Of a stretch of DNA of 64,000 nucleotides, positions 25,402 to 33,750 are shown piece by piece. Source of the stretch: Chryseobacterium gwangjuense (GTDB lineage Bacteria; Bacteroidota; Bacteroidia; Flavobacteriales; Weeksellaceae). Position numbers and translations under genes: made by a program. How positions within the stretch are numbered: position 1 is the first letter of the stretch; every line of letters begins with the position of its first letter. The notes beneath the pieces were generated by a model. It had not been told where the DNA came from. It ran no database searches and saw only the letters and a program-made list of their open reading frames with translations. The stretch lies in the NCBI RefSeq assembly GCF_021311115.1, contig NZ_JAJTNP010000002.1:310001-374000 (forward strand), read 5' to 3'.

Positions 25402-26084
25402 TTGGATTTTTGATATTTTACTTCAGTTTTCTCAGCTTCTTCCAATCGTTTATCGAATTGATTGAATTTTTTGAAGCTTTGTAAAAAGATAAAGAAACTG
25501 AAAACAATAAGGATTCCGCCTACAATTCTCCTGATTTTATTCGCCAGATTTTGGGTCAATTTATCATGAAACTGTTTGGCTAAAAATATTTTGATAAGAT
25601 CTATAAAAAGGTAAGTACCAATCACAATCCCGATGTATAAAATAAAATTGCCGATATCCGGATATTGATTTCTCACTGAAATCACCGTTACCAGCCAAAA
25701 AAGGATTACTCCTACATTTAAAAGGTTGAAGAAAAAACCATTAATGAAAGTTTTGAAATAATTCTGATTAATGATTCTTTCTTCACCGGGCATATGCATT
25801 TTGGTTTTCGTGACCATCATTACAATTCCGTATACAAAGATAAGGATGGATGTAATTCGGTAAAAACCGGGATGTTTGTCAATCAAAGTTACAATATCTG
25901 CACTGGCATAATAGGCTGCTAAAATGCACAATAAATCTGCAGAGATAACTCCTAAATCTAAAGCTAAAGCATGTTTAGGGCCTCTGGAAAAGCTGGTTTC
26001 TATTAAAAGGAAAAAAATGGGTCCTATAAAAACCAGACTCAACATGAATCCTAAAACAATAGCAGAAAATATAAGTTCAAACAT
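25398..26084 (-). CDS. LysE family amino-acid exporter
   Basis: A 228-residue integral membrane protein with six predicted helices. The N-terminal signature FVFIGPIFFLLIETSFSRGPKHALALDLGV corresponds to the LysE/RhtB family GP motif. Such proteins export amino acids or their derivatives. It is translationally coupled (4-bp overlap) with the LD-carboxypeptidase gene, and the pair might deal with peptidoglycan-derived peptides or amino acids. The specific substrate is unknown. Confidence 0.88.
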   Translation of the reverse strand: MFELIFSAIVLGFMLSLVFIGPIFFLLIETSFSRGPKHALALDLGVISADLLCILAAYYASADIVTLIDKHPGFYRITSILIFVYGIVMMVTKTKMHMPGEERIINQNYFKTFINGFFFNLLNVGVILFWLVTVISVRNQYPDIGNFILYIGIVIGTYLFIDLIKIFLAKQFHDKLTQNLANKIRRIVGGILIVFSFFIFLQSFKKFNQFDKRLEEAEKTEVKYQKSK

Positions 26085-26154
26085 TCAGTATTTTTTTAAA
26101 ACAGAAAATTAAATTTCCGTTTCATTTTATACAAATTTAAACTTTATGATTTAA

Positions 26155-26178
26155 TTAATCAACTATCTTAAAGTCCAA
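26155..26178 (-). repeat. Displaced copy of the rnr 3' end (att-like direct repeat)
   Basis: Read on the minus strand these 24 bp encode LDFKIVD plus a stop, almost exactly the last codons of rnr (LDFKIVE, stop) at 28622-28645. The two copies agree at 22 of 24 positions and bracket the toxin cassette. This is the layout left by insertion into a gene end with restoration of the coding sequence. Confidence 0.75.
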
Positions 26179-26355
26179 TAATTTTAGTATTACTTCATCT
26201 CGAAAATGCGTTTTGAACATTTACATTCTAAATAATATAGAAAATCCCCGAACTTAAAGAACAAGGATATGAATTTACTTTTTGATTCGTTTGTTATATT
26301 CTTCCCAATCAAACTCCTAAATTTATTTTTAATGATTTTCATTTCCTGTAAGGCA

Positions 26356-26577
26356 TTAATCATTTATTTCTCTGTCTTTGTACTTTTCATAGTTATTCCG
26401 AATATCTTCTGCTAATTCTTTTAGCTTTTCAAAATCATAATTTAGCTCATCTTTTTCTAGCTTAAATTCTCTAGTAAAATCAAAATAACTATTATAGAAA
26501 GCTACATTTAAAATTTTCTTTTCATTTTCCTCATAAAGGGTAAAATCCCAATTATGTTTCATTATTTCTTTTTTCAT
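26356..26577 (-). CDS. Small acidic protein, putative immunity protein
   Basis: A 73-residue protein rich in Glu, Asp, Lys, Tyr and Phe. Its ATG overlaps the stop codon of the large preceding gene by one base, so it is translationally coupled to it. It has no recognised domain. Size, acidity and place directly after a modular toxin-like gene fit a cognate immunity protein. A start at MKHNWDFTLYEENEKK, five codons in, is also possible. Confidence 0.6.
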   Translation of the reverse strand: MKKEIMKHNWDFTLYEENEKKILNVAFYNSYFDFTREFKLEKDELNYDFEKLKELAEDIRNNYEKYKDREIND

Positions 26578-28232
26578 TATTTTATATATTTAATTGTGTA
26601 ATGAACATTTTCTACTAATCCGTCTGTTCTTATTATCGCCTCTAAATTACCATCTGGCAAAACTCCTCCTGGAATCCATTGAGGGTTTGCTCCCCATTCA
26701 TTACCTGAAGGCATTTCAATTTTAACGTCTTTTTTTGATAAGTCAAAATCAATTCTAACAAGCCCTCCTTTTTCAATTTGCTTAACAGGTATACCCAGTT
26801 TTTTTGCTTGTTCTTCTCTTGAAAGCATTAATATATCATCAATATCTGATTTTCTACTAAAAAATTCTGTCTTACCTAAATCAGGTTTTCCAATTCCGTA
26901 ATTTTCAAATGCATCTTTTAGAACTATCCTGGAAGCAATTCCTTCCTTTTGAAAAAGATTATAATGTTCAATTACATATTCTGTCTTTAAATATTGAATT
27001 GGGGAAGGTTTTTCTCCTTTTAGGATAGCGAGAATTTTCTCTTTTGACCAACCACTTTTCCAAGCATTTTTTAATCTTTCAAGATTTCTTAATGTTTTTC
27101 TTGTTTTTCTTAAATCTAAAATCTCATCAACCCACTTCACAAAATTAGATAATTGTTTGGCAAGTTTTGCAATCCCTTTTACAATTGTAACAATAGTAAA
27201 AATAATATCTATTACCAAAACGGTATCTTCTCCTTCATTATATTGTATTTGGTATTGGTTTAACTTGGGATCATCATAACGAGAATATTTGTAGTTTTTA
27301 ATCGCTTTTATTAAGTCTTTAAATACTTTTCCCGGATCTTGTAAAACTTTACTAAGCATTTCTTCTACACCTTCTCTAATCTCTAAAAATTCCAAATTAG
27401 TGTCTCCTCCTAGTAGATCACTTACAACAATATTTACAGCTAATAGAGCAATATCAATAAAGCCTGCAATAAATTCAACAAGTCCGTTATAAGCACCACA
27501 GATGTAAGGTATTTTTAATTGAATATCGTCTCTGTTTTCAATTAATTCTTTTTTTAAATTTTCAATACTTTTTACTTTTTCATCGATAGCCTGTATAATT
27601 TCTTCTATGGTTTGTATTTTAATTTCTTTACCAATTATTTTAAAAGACTTAAAAAGTTCTAACTGCTTCCTAAACTTAATCAGACTAGTCTTTAAAGAAT
27701 CGCATTTTTGTATAAAATAATTAATAGCGAATTCTGGTTTTGCAAAAAGATATTTATCAGATTTCAACGTTGGATCCCATTCTTCATGAGAAAATTTTTC
27801 GTCGTTACGAAAATTGGATGAAATCTTTTCAGTTATTTTTTTCAAATGATTTTGTAGATCTATTGCTGAAATGTTAATTAGCTTGGTTTGTAGTTTTATA
27901 GATTCTAAAAAAGCATCCGAAATTTCTTCTTCATTAAACTGAAAAGTTTTATTAGATTTATTTTCAGCGTAAATATATTTTGCCCAATAATCGGGTAAAT
28001 AATTGGGGTCCTTATACTCATGATAATACCTGACCATCGCATCACTCATTTTTATTAGTAAGACTTTGCCTAAACTTATAGTGTGATCATCTTTTTCAGC
28101 ATACATAATAAAGTCTAATTCGTCATCATCTGCTCCTTTAGAATTTTTAAGTGTCAAATTCTCTTCTCGAAACTCTTTAATGAGTCTTGTAGTATTATAA
28201 TCATGTACAATTTCATATTTCCAATATCCCAT
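26577..28232 (-). CDS. Putative polymorphic toxin / effector
   Basis: A 551-residue protein of modular build. The first ~240 residues are helical and charged, with a possible coiled coil at about 175-235. Two hydrophobic helical stretches follow (about 245-275 with GLVEFIAGFIDIALLAVNIVV; about 335-365 with VLVIDIIFTIVTIVKGIAKL), similar to those I recall in Bacteroidetes polymorphic toxins. The last ~120 residues form a compact domain with LGIPVKQIEKGGLVRIDF and MPSGNEWGANPQWIPGG, resembling C-terminal toxin tips. There is no Sec signal, so export by a contractile system or similar is implied. Catalytic activity is not identifiable. It lies in an island at the rnr 3' end. Confidence 0.65.
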   Translation of the reverse strand: MGYWKYEIVHDYNTTRLIKEFREENLTLKNSKGADDDELDFIMYAEKDDHTISLGKVLLIKMSDAMVRYYHEYKDPNYLPDYWAKYIYAENKSNKTFQFNEEEISDAFLESIKLQTKLINISAIDLQNHLKKITEKISSNFRNDEKFSHEEWDPTLKSDKYLFAKPEFAINYFIQKCDSLKTSLIKFRKQLELFKSFKIIGKEIKIQTIEEIIQAIDEKVKSIENLKKELIENRDDIQLKIPYICGAYNGLVEFIAGFIDIALLAVNIVVSDLLGGDTNLEFLEIREGVEEMLSKVLQDPGKVFKDLIKAIKNYKYSRYDDPKLNQYQIQYNEGEDTVLVIDIIFTIVTIVKGIAKLAKQLSNFVKWVDEILDLRKTRKTLRNLERLKNAWKSGWSKEKILAILKGEKPSPIQYLKTEYVIEHYNLFQKEGIASRIVLKDAFENYGIGKPDLGKTEFFSRKSDIDDILMLSREEQAKKLGIPVKQIEKGGLVRIDFDLSKKDVKIEMPSGNEWGANPQWIPGGVLPDGNLEAIIRTDGLVENVHYTIKYIK

Positions 28233-28235
28233 AGC

Positions 28236-28466
28236 CTACAATTTTGGTATTTGTCCGGTTATTATTTCCCTTTCCTGTCTATAAAATTGACTACTCTTTC
28301 CAAAAGGTGAGTTTAGTGCAATTTCGTTGGATATCTCTTGAAAGGTTTTATTTGTAATTATTTCTTCAAAGAAATTTTTATTTCCTAAGAAGCCTTGCTC
28401 TACTTCCTTTAAAGTGAGAATATTGAAATGAGATAAATCTGATAAATTGCCATTAAATTTTTCCAT
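28236..28466 (-). CDS. Small hypothetical protein preceding the toxin gene
   Basis: A 76-residue soluble protein that ends 3 bp before the toxin-like gene starts. It has no recognised domain. It could be a chaperone, adaptor or loading factor for the large protein, as small genes often precede exported effectors, or the N-terminal piece of a once longer gene. It is first in the three-gene cassette. Confidence 0.55.
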   Translation of the reverse strand: MEKFNGNLSDLSHFNILTLKEVEQGFLGNKNFFEEIITNKTFQEISNEIALNSPFGKSSQFYRQEREIITGQIPKL

Positions 28467-28554
28467 TTTTTTTAATCATTATTTTAAATAAAAAATTTTC
28501 TGAAACGTTTCTTGGACAAATCTATGCTCTGGTAACGACAAAAATTGACGTATT

Positions 28555-28602
28555 ATATATCAAAAAAAAAGACCACAAATTGTGATCTTTTTTTGATATA
28601 TA
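28555..28602. terminator. Long palindromic terminator after rnr
   Basis: TATATATCAAAAAAA and TTTTTTTGATATATA form the outer arms, with GATCACAA-type inner arms around AAATT. It follows the rnr stop on the minus strand and lies at the head of the toxin cassette, separating the two transcripts. Confidence 0.75.
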
Positions 28603-28621
28603 ATTTAAAAATACTTGAATG

Positions 28622-28645
28622 TTATTCAACTATCTTAAAGTCTAA
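28622..28645 (-). repeat. rnr 3'-end copy of the 24-bp direct repeat
   Basis: The in-frame end of rnr, matching 26155-26178 at 22 of 24 bases. It marks the right edge of the 2.4-kb toxin-like cassette. Confidence 0.75.
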
Positions 28646-30775
28646 CTGCTTTTGAATTAAGTTTGCTTTTACCACTTTGATCTGAACCTGATCTCCTAAT
28701 TGATATTTTTTACCGTGTTTCATTCCGTATACAGCATGAGTTTTGGCATCAAACATATAGGAATCATCTACTAAATCTCTCAATTTAATAAGACCTTCCG
28801 CACCGTTTTCAGGGATTTCTACCCAAAAACCAAATTCTGCAACTCCGGAAATCACTCCATTGAAAGTTTCTCCCAAGTGTTTTTCCATGAATTTCACCTG
28901 CATAAACTTGATAGAGTCTCTTTCTGCATCAGCTGCTAGTCTTTCCATTGAACTGCAATGTTTTGCTTTATCTTCCAGCTCTGGTTTATTCGGAGATTTT
29001 CCACCATCTAAATAATGCTGCAACAATCTGTGCGCAATCAAATCCGGATAACGACGGATAGGAGAGGTGAAGTGACTATAATAATCAAAACCAAGTCCGT
29101 AGTGACCAATTGGTTCTGTAGAATACACCGCTTTGCTCATACTTCGCATTGCCAATGTTTCGATCATATTTTCTTCGCCTTTACCTTTTACATCATGTAA
29201 TAATCTGTTTAAAGATTCGGCAACTTTTTTCGTATTGGCAAGATCCATTTTATATCCGAAAGTGGAAACGAAATCTCTTAAAGACTCTAATTTTGCAGGA
29301 TCCGGATCGTCGTGAACCCTGTAAATAAATGTATTTTGGGTAATGTCTCCTTTTTTATTTATTGAAACAAATTCCGATACCTTTTTATTGGCCAACAACA
29401 TGAATTCTTCGATCAAATGGTTGGAATCTTTGCTTATTTTAAAATACACTCCGATTGGCTCGTTGTTCTCATCCAGATTGAATCGAACTTCACTTCTGTC
29501 GAATGTGATTGCTCCGTTTTTAATTCTTTGCTGACGCATGATTTTCGCCAATCTATCTAAAACAAGGATTTCTTCTTTAAAATCTCCGTCTTTTCCTTCA
29601 ATTCTTTCCTGAGCTTCCTCATAGGTAAATCTTCTGTCGGAATGAATAACCGTTCTGCCAAACCATTGTTTTTTGATTTCGGCATTATCATTTAATTCAA
29701 AAACCGCAGAGAATGTAAATTTATCTTCATGCGGACGAAGTGAACACACATCATTACTCAAAACTTCCGGAAGCATCGGTACAACGCGGTCTACCAAATA
29801 CACCGAAGTGGCTCTCTGATAAGCTTCATCATCCAAAATTGTTCCCGGAACAACATAGTGAGAAACATCTGCAATATGAACTCCGATTTCCCAATTTCCA
29901 TTTTCTAATTTTCTGATGGACAAGGCATCATCAAAATCTTTTGCATCTTTCGGGTCAATCGTGAAAGTCGTGATTCCACGCATATCCCAACGTTTTGCCA
30001 CTTCTTCATCGTTGATGCTTCTGTCGATTTTATCAGCATCTCTTTCTACTTCTTCAGGGAATTCGTAAGGTAAACCATATTCTGCTAGAATAGAATGAAT
30101 CTCAGTTTCGTGCTCTCCCGGAGCTCCTAAAACTTGAATAATTTCACCTTCAGGATTTTTATCTCCAGGTTTCCATTCTGTCATTTTTACGATTACTTTA
30201 TCTCCGTCTTCAGCACCTCCGAACTTTCCTTTTGGAATAAAAATATCTGTATTGATTGATTTTTTATCACAAACGACAAATCCAAAGTCTTTATGAGTAA
30301 CCACCTGTAATGTTCCTACAAATTCAGTTCTGGTTCTTTCCAACACTTCCAATACAGAACCTTCCAGTTTTTTTCCTTTATACGTATAGGTTACAATTAA
30401 AACTTTATCTCCCTGCAACGCATCTTTTACATTTTTGGAATGAATGAAAATATCATCTTCCAACCCTTCAACACTTACATAAGCATTTCCTGACTGATTG
30501 AAATCAATTTTCCCTGTTAATGTTCCTTTTATATTAAGGTTGATGATATATTTTCCTTTTTCAGTTTCTTTAATTCTTTCTGAAGCCTGAAGTTTATGTA
30601 AAGCCTGAATCACAAGCTCTCTTTGTCTTGGATTTTTATAATCTATTCCGTCTGCAATCTGCTTATAATTATAGATTTTCGTGGAATTTTCATTCATAAA
30701 ACGCAGGATTAATCTTCCGATTTCCATGAGTTTATGATCATTTTTCTGACTTATATATTTTCTTTTTTTTGGCAT
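28622..30775 (-). CDS. rnr: Ribonuclease R
   Basis: A 717-residue 3'-to-5' exoribonuclease of the RNB family. Order: N-terminal helix-turn-helix-like region (~1-70), cold-shock OB folds (~70-230, VEGLEDDIFIHSKNV), the RNB catalytic domain (~255-590, with TIDPKDAKDFDDALSIR carrying the metal-binding Asp cluster, then GLGFDYYSHFTSPIRRYPDLIAHR) and the C-terminal S1 domain (~630-715). It degrades structured RNA. The final eight codons are duplicated at 26155-26178, so the present 3' end may have arrived with the adjacent cassette. The ORF itself is intact. Confidence 0.96.
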   Translation of the reverse strand: MPKKRKYISQKNDHKLMEIGRLILRFMNENSTKIYNYKQIADGIDYKNPRQRELVIQALHKLQASERIKETEKGKYIINLNIKGTLTGKIDFNQSGNAYVSVEGLEDDIFIHSKNVKDALQGDKVLIVTYTYKGKKLEGSVLEVLERTRTEFVGTLQVVTHKDFGFVVCDKKSINTDIFIPKGKFGGAEDGDKVIVKMTEWKPGDKNPEGEIIQVLGAPGEHETEIHSILAEYGLPYEFPEEVERDADKIDRSINDEEVAKRWDMRGITTFTIDPKDAKDFDDALSIRKLENGNWEIGVHIADVSHYVVPGTILDDEAYQRATSVYLVDRVVPMLPEVLSNDVCSLRPHEDKFTFSAVFELNDNAEIKKQWFGRTVIHSDRRFTYEEAQERIEGKDGDFKEEILVLDRLAKIMRQQRIKNGAITFDRSEVRFNLDENNEPIGVYFKISKDSNHLIEEFMLLANKKVSEFVSINKKGDITQNTFIYRVHDDPDPAKLESLRDFVSTFGYKMDLANTKKVAESLNRLLHDVKGKGEENMIETLAMRSMSKAVYSTEPIGHYGLGFDYYSHFTSPIRRYPDLIAHRLLQHYLDGGKSPNKPELEDKAKHCSSMERLAADAERDSIKFMQVKFMEKHLGETFNGVISGVAEFGFWVEIPENGAEGLIKLRDLVDDSYMFDAKTHAVYGMKHGKKYQLGDQVQIKVVKANLIQKQLDFKIVE

Positions 30776-31082
30776 ATTAATTTTATTATTTATTAATTAC
30801 AGTTTTAATATCCAATTAAAACCATTTTCATAATTATCACATGGGTATGAGACAATTTCAATATTTCATTTTAAACTATATGATATAATTTAATTCTATC
30901 AATTTTCCTTCCAACTATCATATAATAGAAGTTTAGGTTTTGTATAAAATTACTACAAATATGGAGAAGAGGGGAGAAAACCTTCTATTAAATATTTTTA
31001 AAATATAAAAAAGGATTCTGTAGGAAATAATAGACTGGTAAATTCTATTGGACACTGCAAAGGTATAAAATAAAAAATAAAT
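30776..31082. other. AT-rich gap with no gene
   Basis: About 310 bp between rpiB and rnr, AT-rich with many stops in all frames. It should hold the rnr promoter near its right-to-left start, but no convincing TAnnTTTG element was picked out. I see no RNA gene or repeat here. Confidence 0.5.
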
Positions 31083-31110
31083 AAGGCTTGTAATATGATT
31101 TACAAGCCTT
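31083..31110 (-). terminator. Intrinsic terminator after rpiB
   Basis: AAGGCTTGTAA and TTACAAGCCTT make a perfect 11-bp stem, followed on the minus strand by TTATTTATTTTTTATTTT. Confidence 0.8.
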
Positions 31111-31117
31111 TATTGTT

Positions 31118-31552
31118 TTAGCAAACTGCAATTTTGTCAACTCTGTTTTGGTGTCTTCCACCTTCAAAATCTGTAGAAAGAAATTTGTTTGCAATTTCTA
31201 TCGCTACTTCTTTTGCAATGAATCTTGCCGGGATTGAAATCATATTGGCATCATTATGTTGTCTTGCCAATTCAGCAATTTCAGGCATCCAGCAAAGTGC
31301 ACAACGGATTTTTTGATGTTTGTTCGCCGTAATCTGAACTCCGTTTCCGCTTCCGCAGATTAAGATTCCAAGCTCGTTTTCTCCGTTTTCTACTGAAGCG
31401 GCTGCAGGATGTACAAAATCTGGATAATCAACACTGTCTGTAGAGAAAGTTCCGAAATCCTGAACTTCAAAGTTTTCTTCTAAATGTTTGATAAGGATCT
31501 GTTTGTACTCAAAACCAGCATGATCTCCTGCAATAGCAATTTTTCTTTTCAT
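31118..31552 (-). CDS. rpiB: Ribose 5-phosphate isomerase B
   Basis: A 144-residue RpiB/LacA/LacB family enzyme interconverting ribose 5-phosphate and ribulose 5-phosphate. Motifs: IAGDHAGFEYK at the start, DYPDFVHPAA, the loop GILICGSGNGVQITANKHQKIRCALCW carrying the catalytic Cys of the ICGSGNG loop, and HNDANMISIPARFI. It is full length for the family. The next gene upstream on the strand (DUF4139) ends 8 bp away and may share its transcript. Confidence 0.95.
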   Translation of the reverse strand: MKRKIAIAGDHAGFEYKQILIKHLEENFEVQDFGTFSTDSVDYPDFVHPAAASVENGENELGILICGSGNGVQITANKHQKIRCALCWMPEIAELARQHNDANMISIPARFIAKEVAIEIANKFLSTDFEGGRHQNRVDKIAVC

Positions 31553-31560
31553 TTTTACTT

Positions 31561-33132
31561 TTATTTTATATCTACTGTAATTAATTCTTTTGGCAAAGTT
31601 ACGTTAAATCCGAATTTAATCTTCTTTGTTTCATTAGGTTTTATATTAAAATTCCAAATAAGAAAACCTGAACTTTTATCATAAGCCGCATTATCAGTAT
31701 TTATCAATTCAATTTTTATATTTTCAGCCGTAGAAAGTGGAATCTGATCTTTTAATTCAAGGTTTACTGTAGTATCCTTATTATTTTTAACTGTTATTTC
31801 GTAAGAATAACTTTCATACTTCTCTTTTTCACCTATATCTTTAGTTTGCTTACTGATTAATTCTCTTTTTGTAAGTACACTTGAATCACTTCCAAGACTA
31901 ATCAGCATTTCATTTGTAAGCTGGTTGGTATCAATATTTACAGCACCAATTAGCATATCATCCATAAAAATATCTGCATTTCCCGGAAGAAAATTATATT
32001 TTGAATAATCTTTAATGTAAGCCAGAAGGAAAGTCTTATTTTCCAGTTTAGGAGTTGCAAAATATTTATAACCGGTTGTTACTTCAAATTCATTAATATC
32101 TTCTGTAACTTCAACATCTGTAGGAATTACCGCATCTTTATCTAAGCTGATCTCGGTCTTCATTGTTTTTTGAGAAATCCTTGAATTTCCGGTAACTGCA
32201 ACTTCCATCATCAACGCTGATGATTTATCATTACTTTTTTCTCTTTGGAAGGCCTGATTAGAAACATAATAATCTCTTTCCGTTCTTAAAAACCATCGGT
32301 CGAGCTCATAAGGCTTATCTTCAGAACTGAAACTTCCATTGATGAGTTTTATAGGAATATTTTTAAGTTCAAGACCTGTATTTTGCTGAATTTTAGCTTT
32401 GTAAGAAATTTTTAACGGCGATTTGATTCCACTTGATTTAATAACATAATAAGGACGCCAATTTGCATTTTGAATATTTTGATTAACTTCAAAGTTCACA
32501 TGCTGCTTTTTATCACTTGTAACCTGAAGAACAAGAATATTTGACAGCCCTGAATTTCTAGAAGAAATGCTTTTTCTGTTTTCAAAAACAGAGATTTTAC
32601 TTTGAGTCGCATTAAGTTTAGCATTTAAAGAACTTTCTTCAGTATAAAATTCTTTAAGTGTTTTCTCGTTAAACTCTATCATTTTTAAAATGTCAGCAGA
32701 ATTAGGACTTTGCAAACCCTGATTTTTCTGAACAATTCCTATTGAGTTTCTGATTAAAGACAAGTCCTGTTCAATCTTTTTATAGGACTTTCTGTAAAAT
32801 TCGATACTATCATTTACAGCGTCTCTGTCATTATTTTTCCCAATTTTATCAGAATATAAATAAGCGTTATCATTATAAGATTCATATCGGATCAGAGTAA
32901 TCTTCCTATCTGGTTTGAAAGAAGAAATGTCTATTCCGGAGTTTCTTCCAAATTCTTTAATAATGATATAATTCTTTCCTGGAAGAACGTTAGCAGAAAA
33001 GGATTGTTTTATAATTCCGCCGCTGTAATAGATCTTTGCCTCTTTTATTTTCGAAGTAGTCACGGTATAGTTTTCTTGTCCAAAACACCTGAAAACAACT
33101 AATAAAAGAGCCAATACATTGATTTTCACCAT
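31561..33132 (-). CDS. DUF4139 domain-containing secreted protein
   Basis: A 523-residue protein with a signal peptide (VKINVLALLLVVFRCFGQ), an N-terminal DUF4140-like segment (KIKEAKIYYSGGIIKQSFSANVLPGKNYIIIKEF), a coiled-coil stretch (~105-180) and a C-terminal DUF4139 beta-rich region that includes NIQNANWRPYYVIKSSG and KLENKTFLLAYIKDYSKYNFLPGNADIFMDD. This layout is the MuiA-type (mucoidy-inhibitor A) family of unknown biochemical role, probably periplasmic. The start at 33132 is the only reasonable one. Confidence 0.85.
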   Translation of the reverse strand: MVKINVLALLLVVFRCFGQENYTVTTSKIKEAKIYYSGGIIKQSFSANVLPGKNYIIIKEFGRNSGIDISSFKPDRKITLIRYESYNDNAYLYSDKIGKNNDRDAVNDSIEFYRKSYKKIEQDLSLIRNSIGIVQKNQGLQSPNSADILKMIEFNEKTLKEFYTEESSLNAKLNATQSKISVFENRKSISSRNSGLSNILVLQVTSDKKQHVNFEVNQNIQNANWRPYYVIKSSGIKSPLKISYKAKIQQNTGLELKNIPIKLINGSFSSEDKPYELDRWFLRTERDYYVSNQAFQREKSNDKSSALMMEVAVTGNSRISQKTMKTEISLDKDAVIPTDVEVTEDINEFEVTTGYKYFATPKLENKTFLLAYIKDYSKYNFLPGNADIFMDDMLIGAVNIDTNQLTNEMLISLGSDSSVLTKRELISKQTKDIGEKEKYESYSYEITVKNNKDTTVNLELKDQIPLSTAENIKIELINTDNAAYDKSSGFLIWNFNIKPNETKKIKFGFNVTLPKELITVDIK

Positions 33133-33636
33133 ATTTATATTTTTTAGATTTGAAATGATACACTTATTAACTAATTGTTAGTTAAATTCTAATTAACTGT
33201 TGAAAGCATTGTGAATAAGTGTTGATAACTTCATTAAAAATAATATTTTTTTTCTTCTGGAAAATTTGTAATGAAATTTCTACCAAAAAAATTGACCACA
33301 AATTTTTAAAAACTTTTTTTCAACTAATCTTTAGTTTTTCCATAAATCGGTTATTAATAAAGAGGATTGGGGAAAAGTTATCAATAATTGTTAGTAACGA
33401 AGTGAAAAATCACATTTCCAGGAATTTATAATGTAAATAAAATGTGAATTGAATAAAAACTTCATGTTATGAAATTTTAATCAAAAAGTTATCCCCTAAA
33501 CTCACAACACTCAACAACAATAGCGTATTCTTTTTTTTAAAAGAAAAAAATAGTGTTGATTAATGAGTGTTGGGTTTGCGGGAAACTTTTTTGAAAACTT
33601 TTATCGGGTTGCGGCTTTTCAAAAATTTTAAAATCT
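33133..33636. other. AT-rich gap with DnaA-box-like sites; candidate replication origin
   Basis: No gene is credible in this ~500-bp gap. At 33210-33218 the minus strand reads TTATTCACA and at 33220-33228 TTATCAACA, two DnaA-box matches spaced 10 bp apart in the same direction. A weaker TTATCAATA is at 33378 on the plus strand and a TAATCAACA-like variant near 33554. Runs of A/T could serve as an unwinding element. Two parS sites lie 3 to 5 kb away. Whether it is the true oriC cannot be decided by eye. Confidence 0.4.
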
Positions 33637-33645
33637 TACATTTGT
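33637..33645 (+). promoter_or_regulatory. pgk promoter, -7 element TAnnTTTGy
   Basis: TACATTTGT fits the Bacteroidetes -7 consensus TAnnTTTGy. It would give a leader of about 100 nt before pgk. The -33 TTTG is weak. Confidence 0.5.
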
Positions 33646-33676
33646 GAAAAGAAAATTCAATGGTATTTATGAAATC

Positions 33677-33717
33677 GGCTCTGCAAAATTTCCCGAGCAA
33701 GGGAAGTCTTGAGAGGC
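33677..33717 (+). other. Possible structured 5' leader of pgk
   Basis: Inside the predicted pgk leader, CTCT (33679-33682) can pair with AGAG (33712-33715), enclosing a TTCCC/GGGAA hairpin (33690-33705). It may be an RNA regulatory element or chance pairing. Confidence 0.3.
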
Positions 33718-33750
33718 TGGTCTTATGAGTATAGAAAATAAACAGTATAT

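Noticed and set aside
28236..28466. A frameshift joining the 76-residue gene to the toxin gene
   Set aside because: The small gene has its own stop and the large gene its own start 3 bp later; no single-base change restores an obvious longer domain.
33219..33431. A 70-codon open frame in the candidate origin gap
   Set aside because: No ribosome binding site or recognisable protein; it arises from AT-rich sequence.
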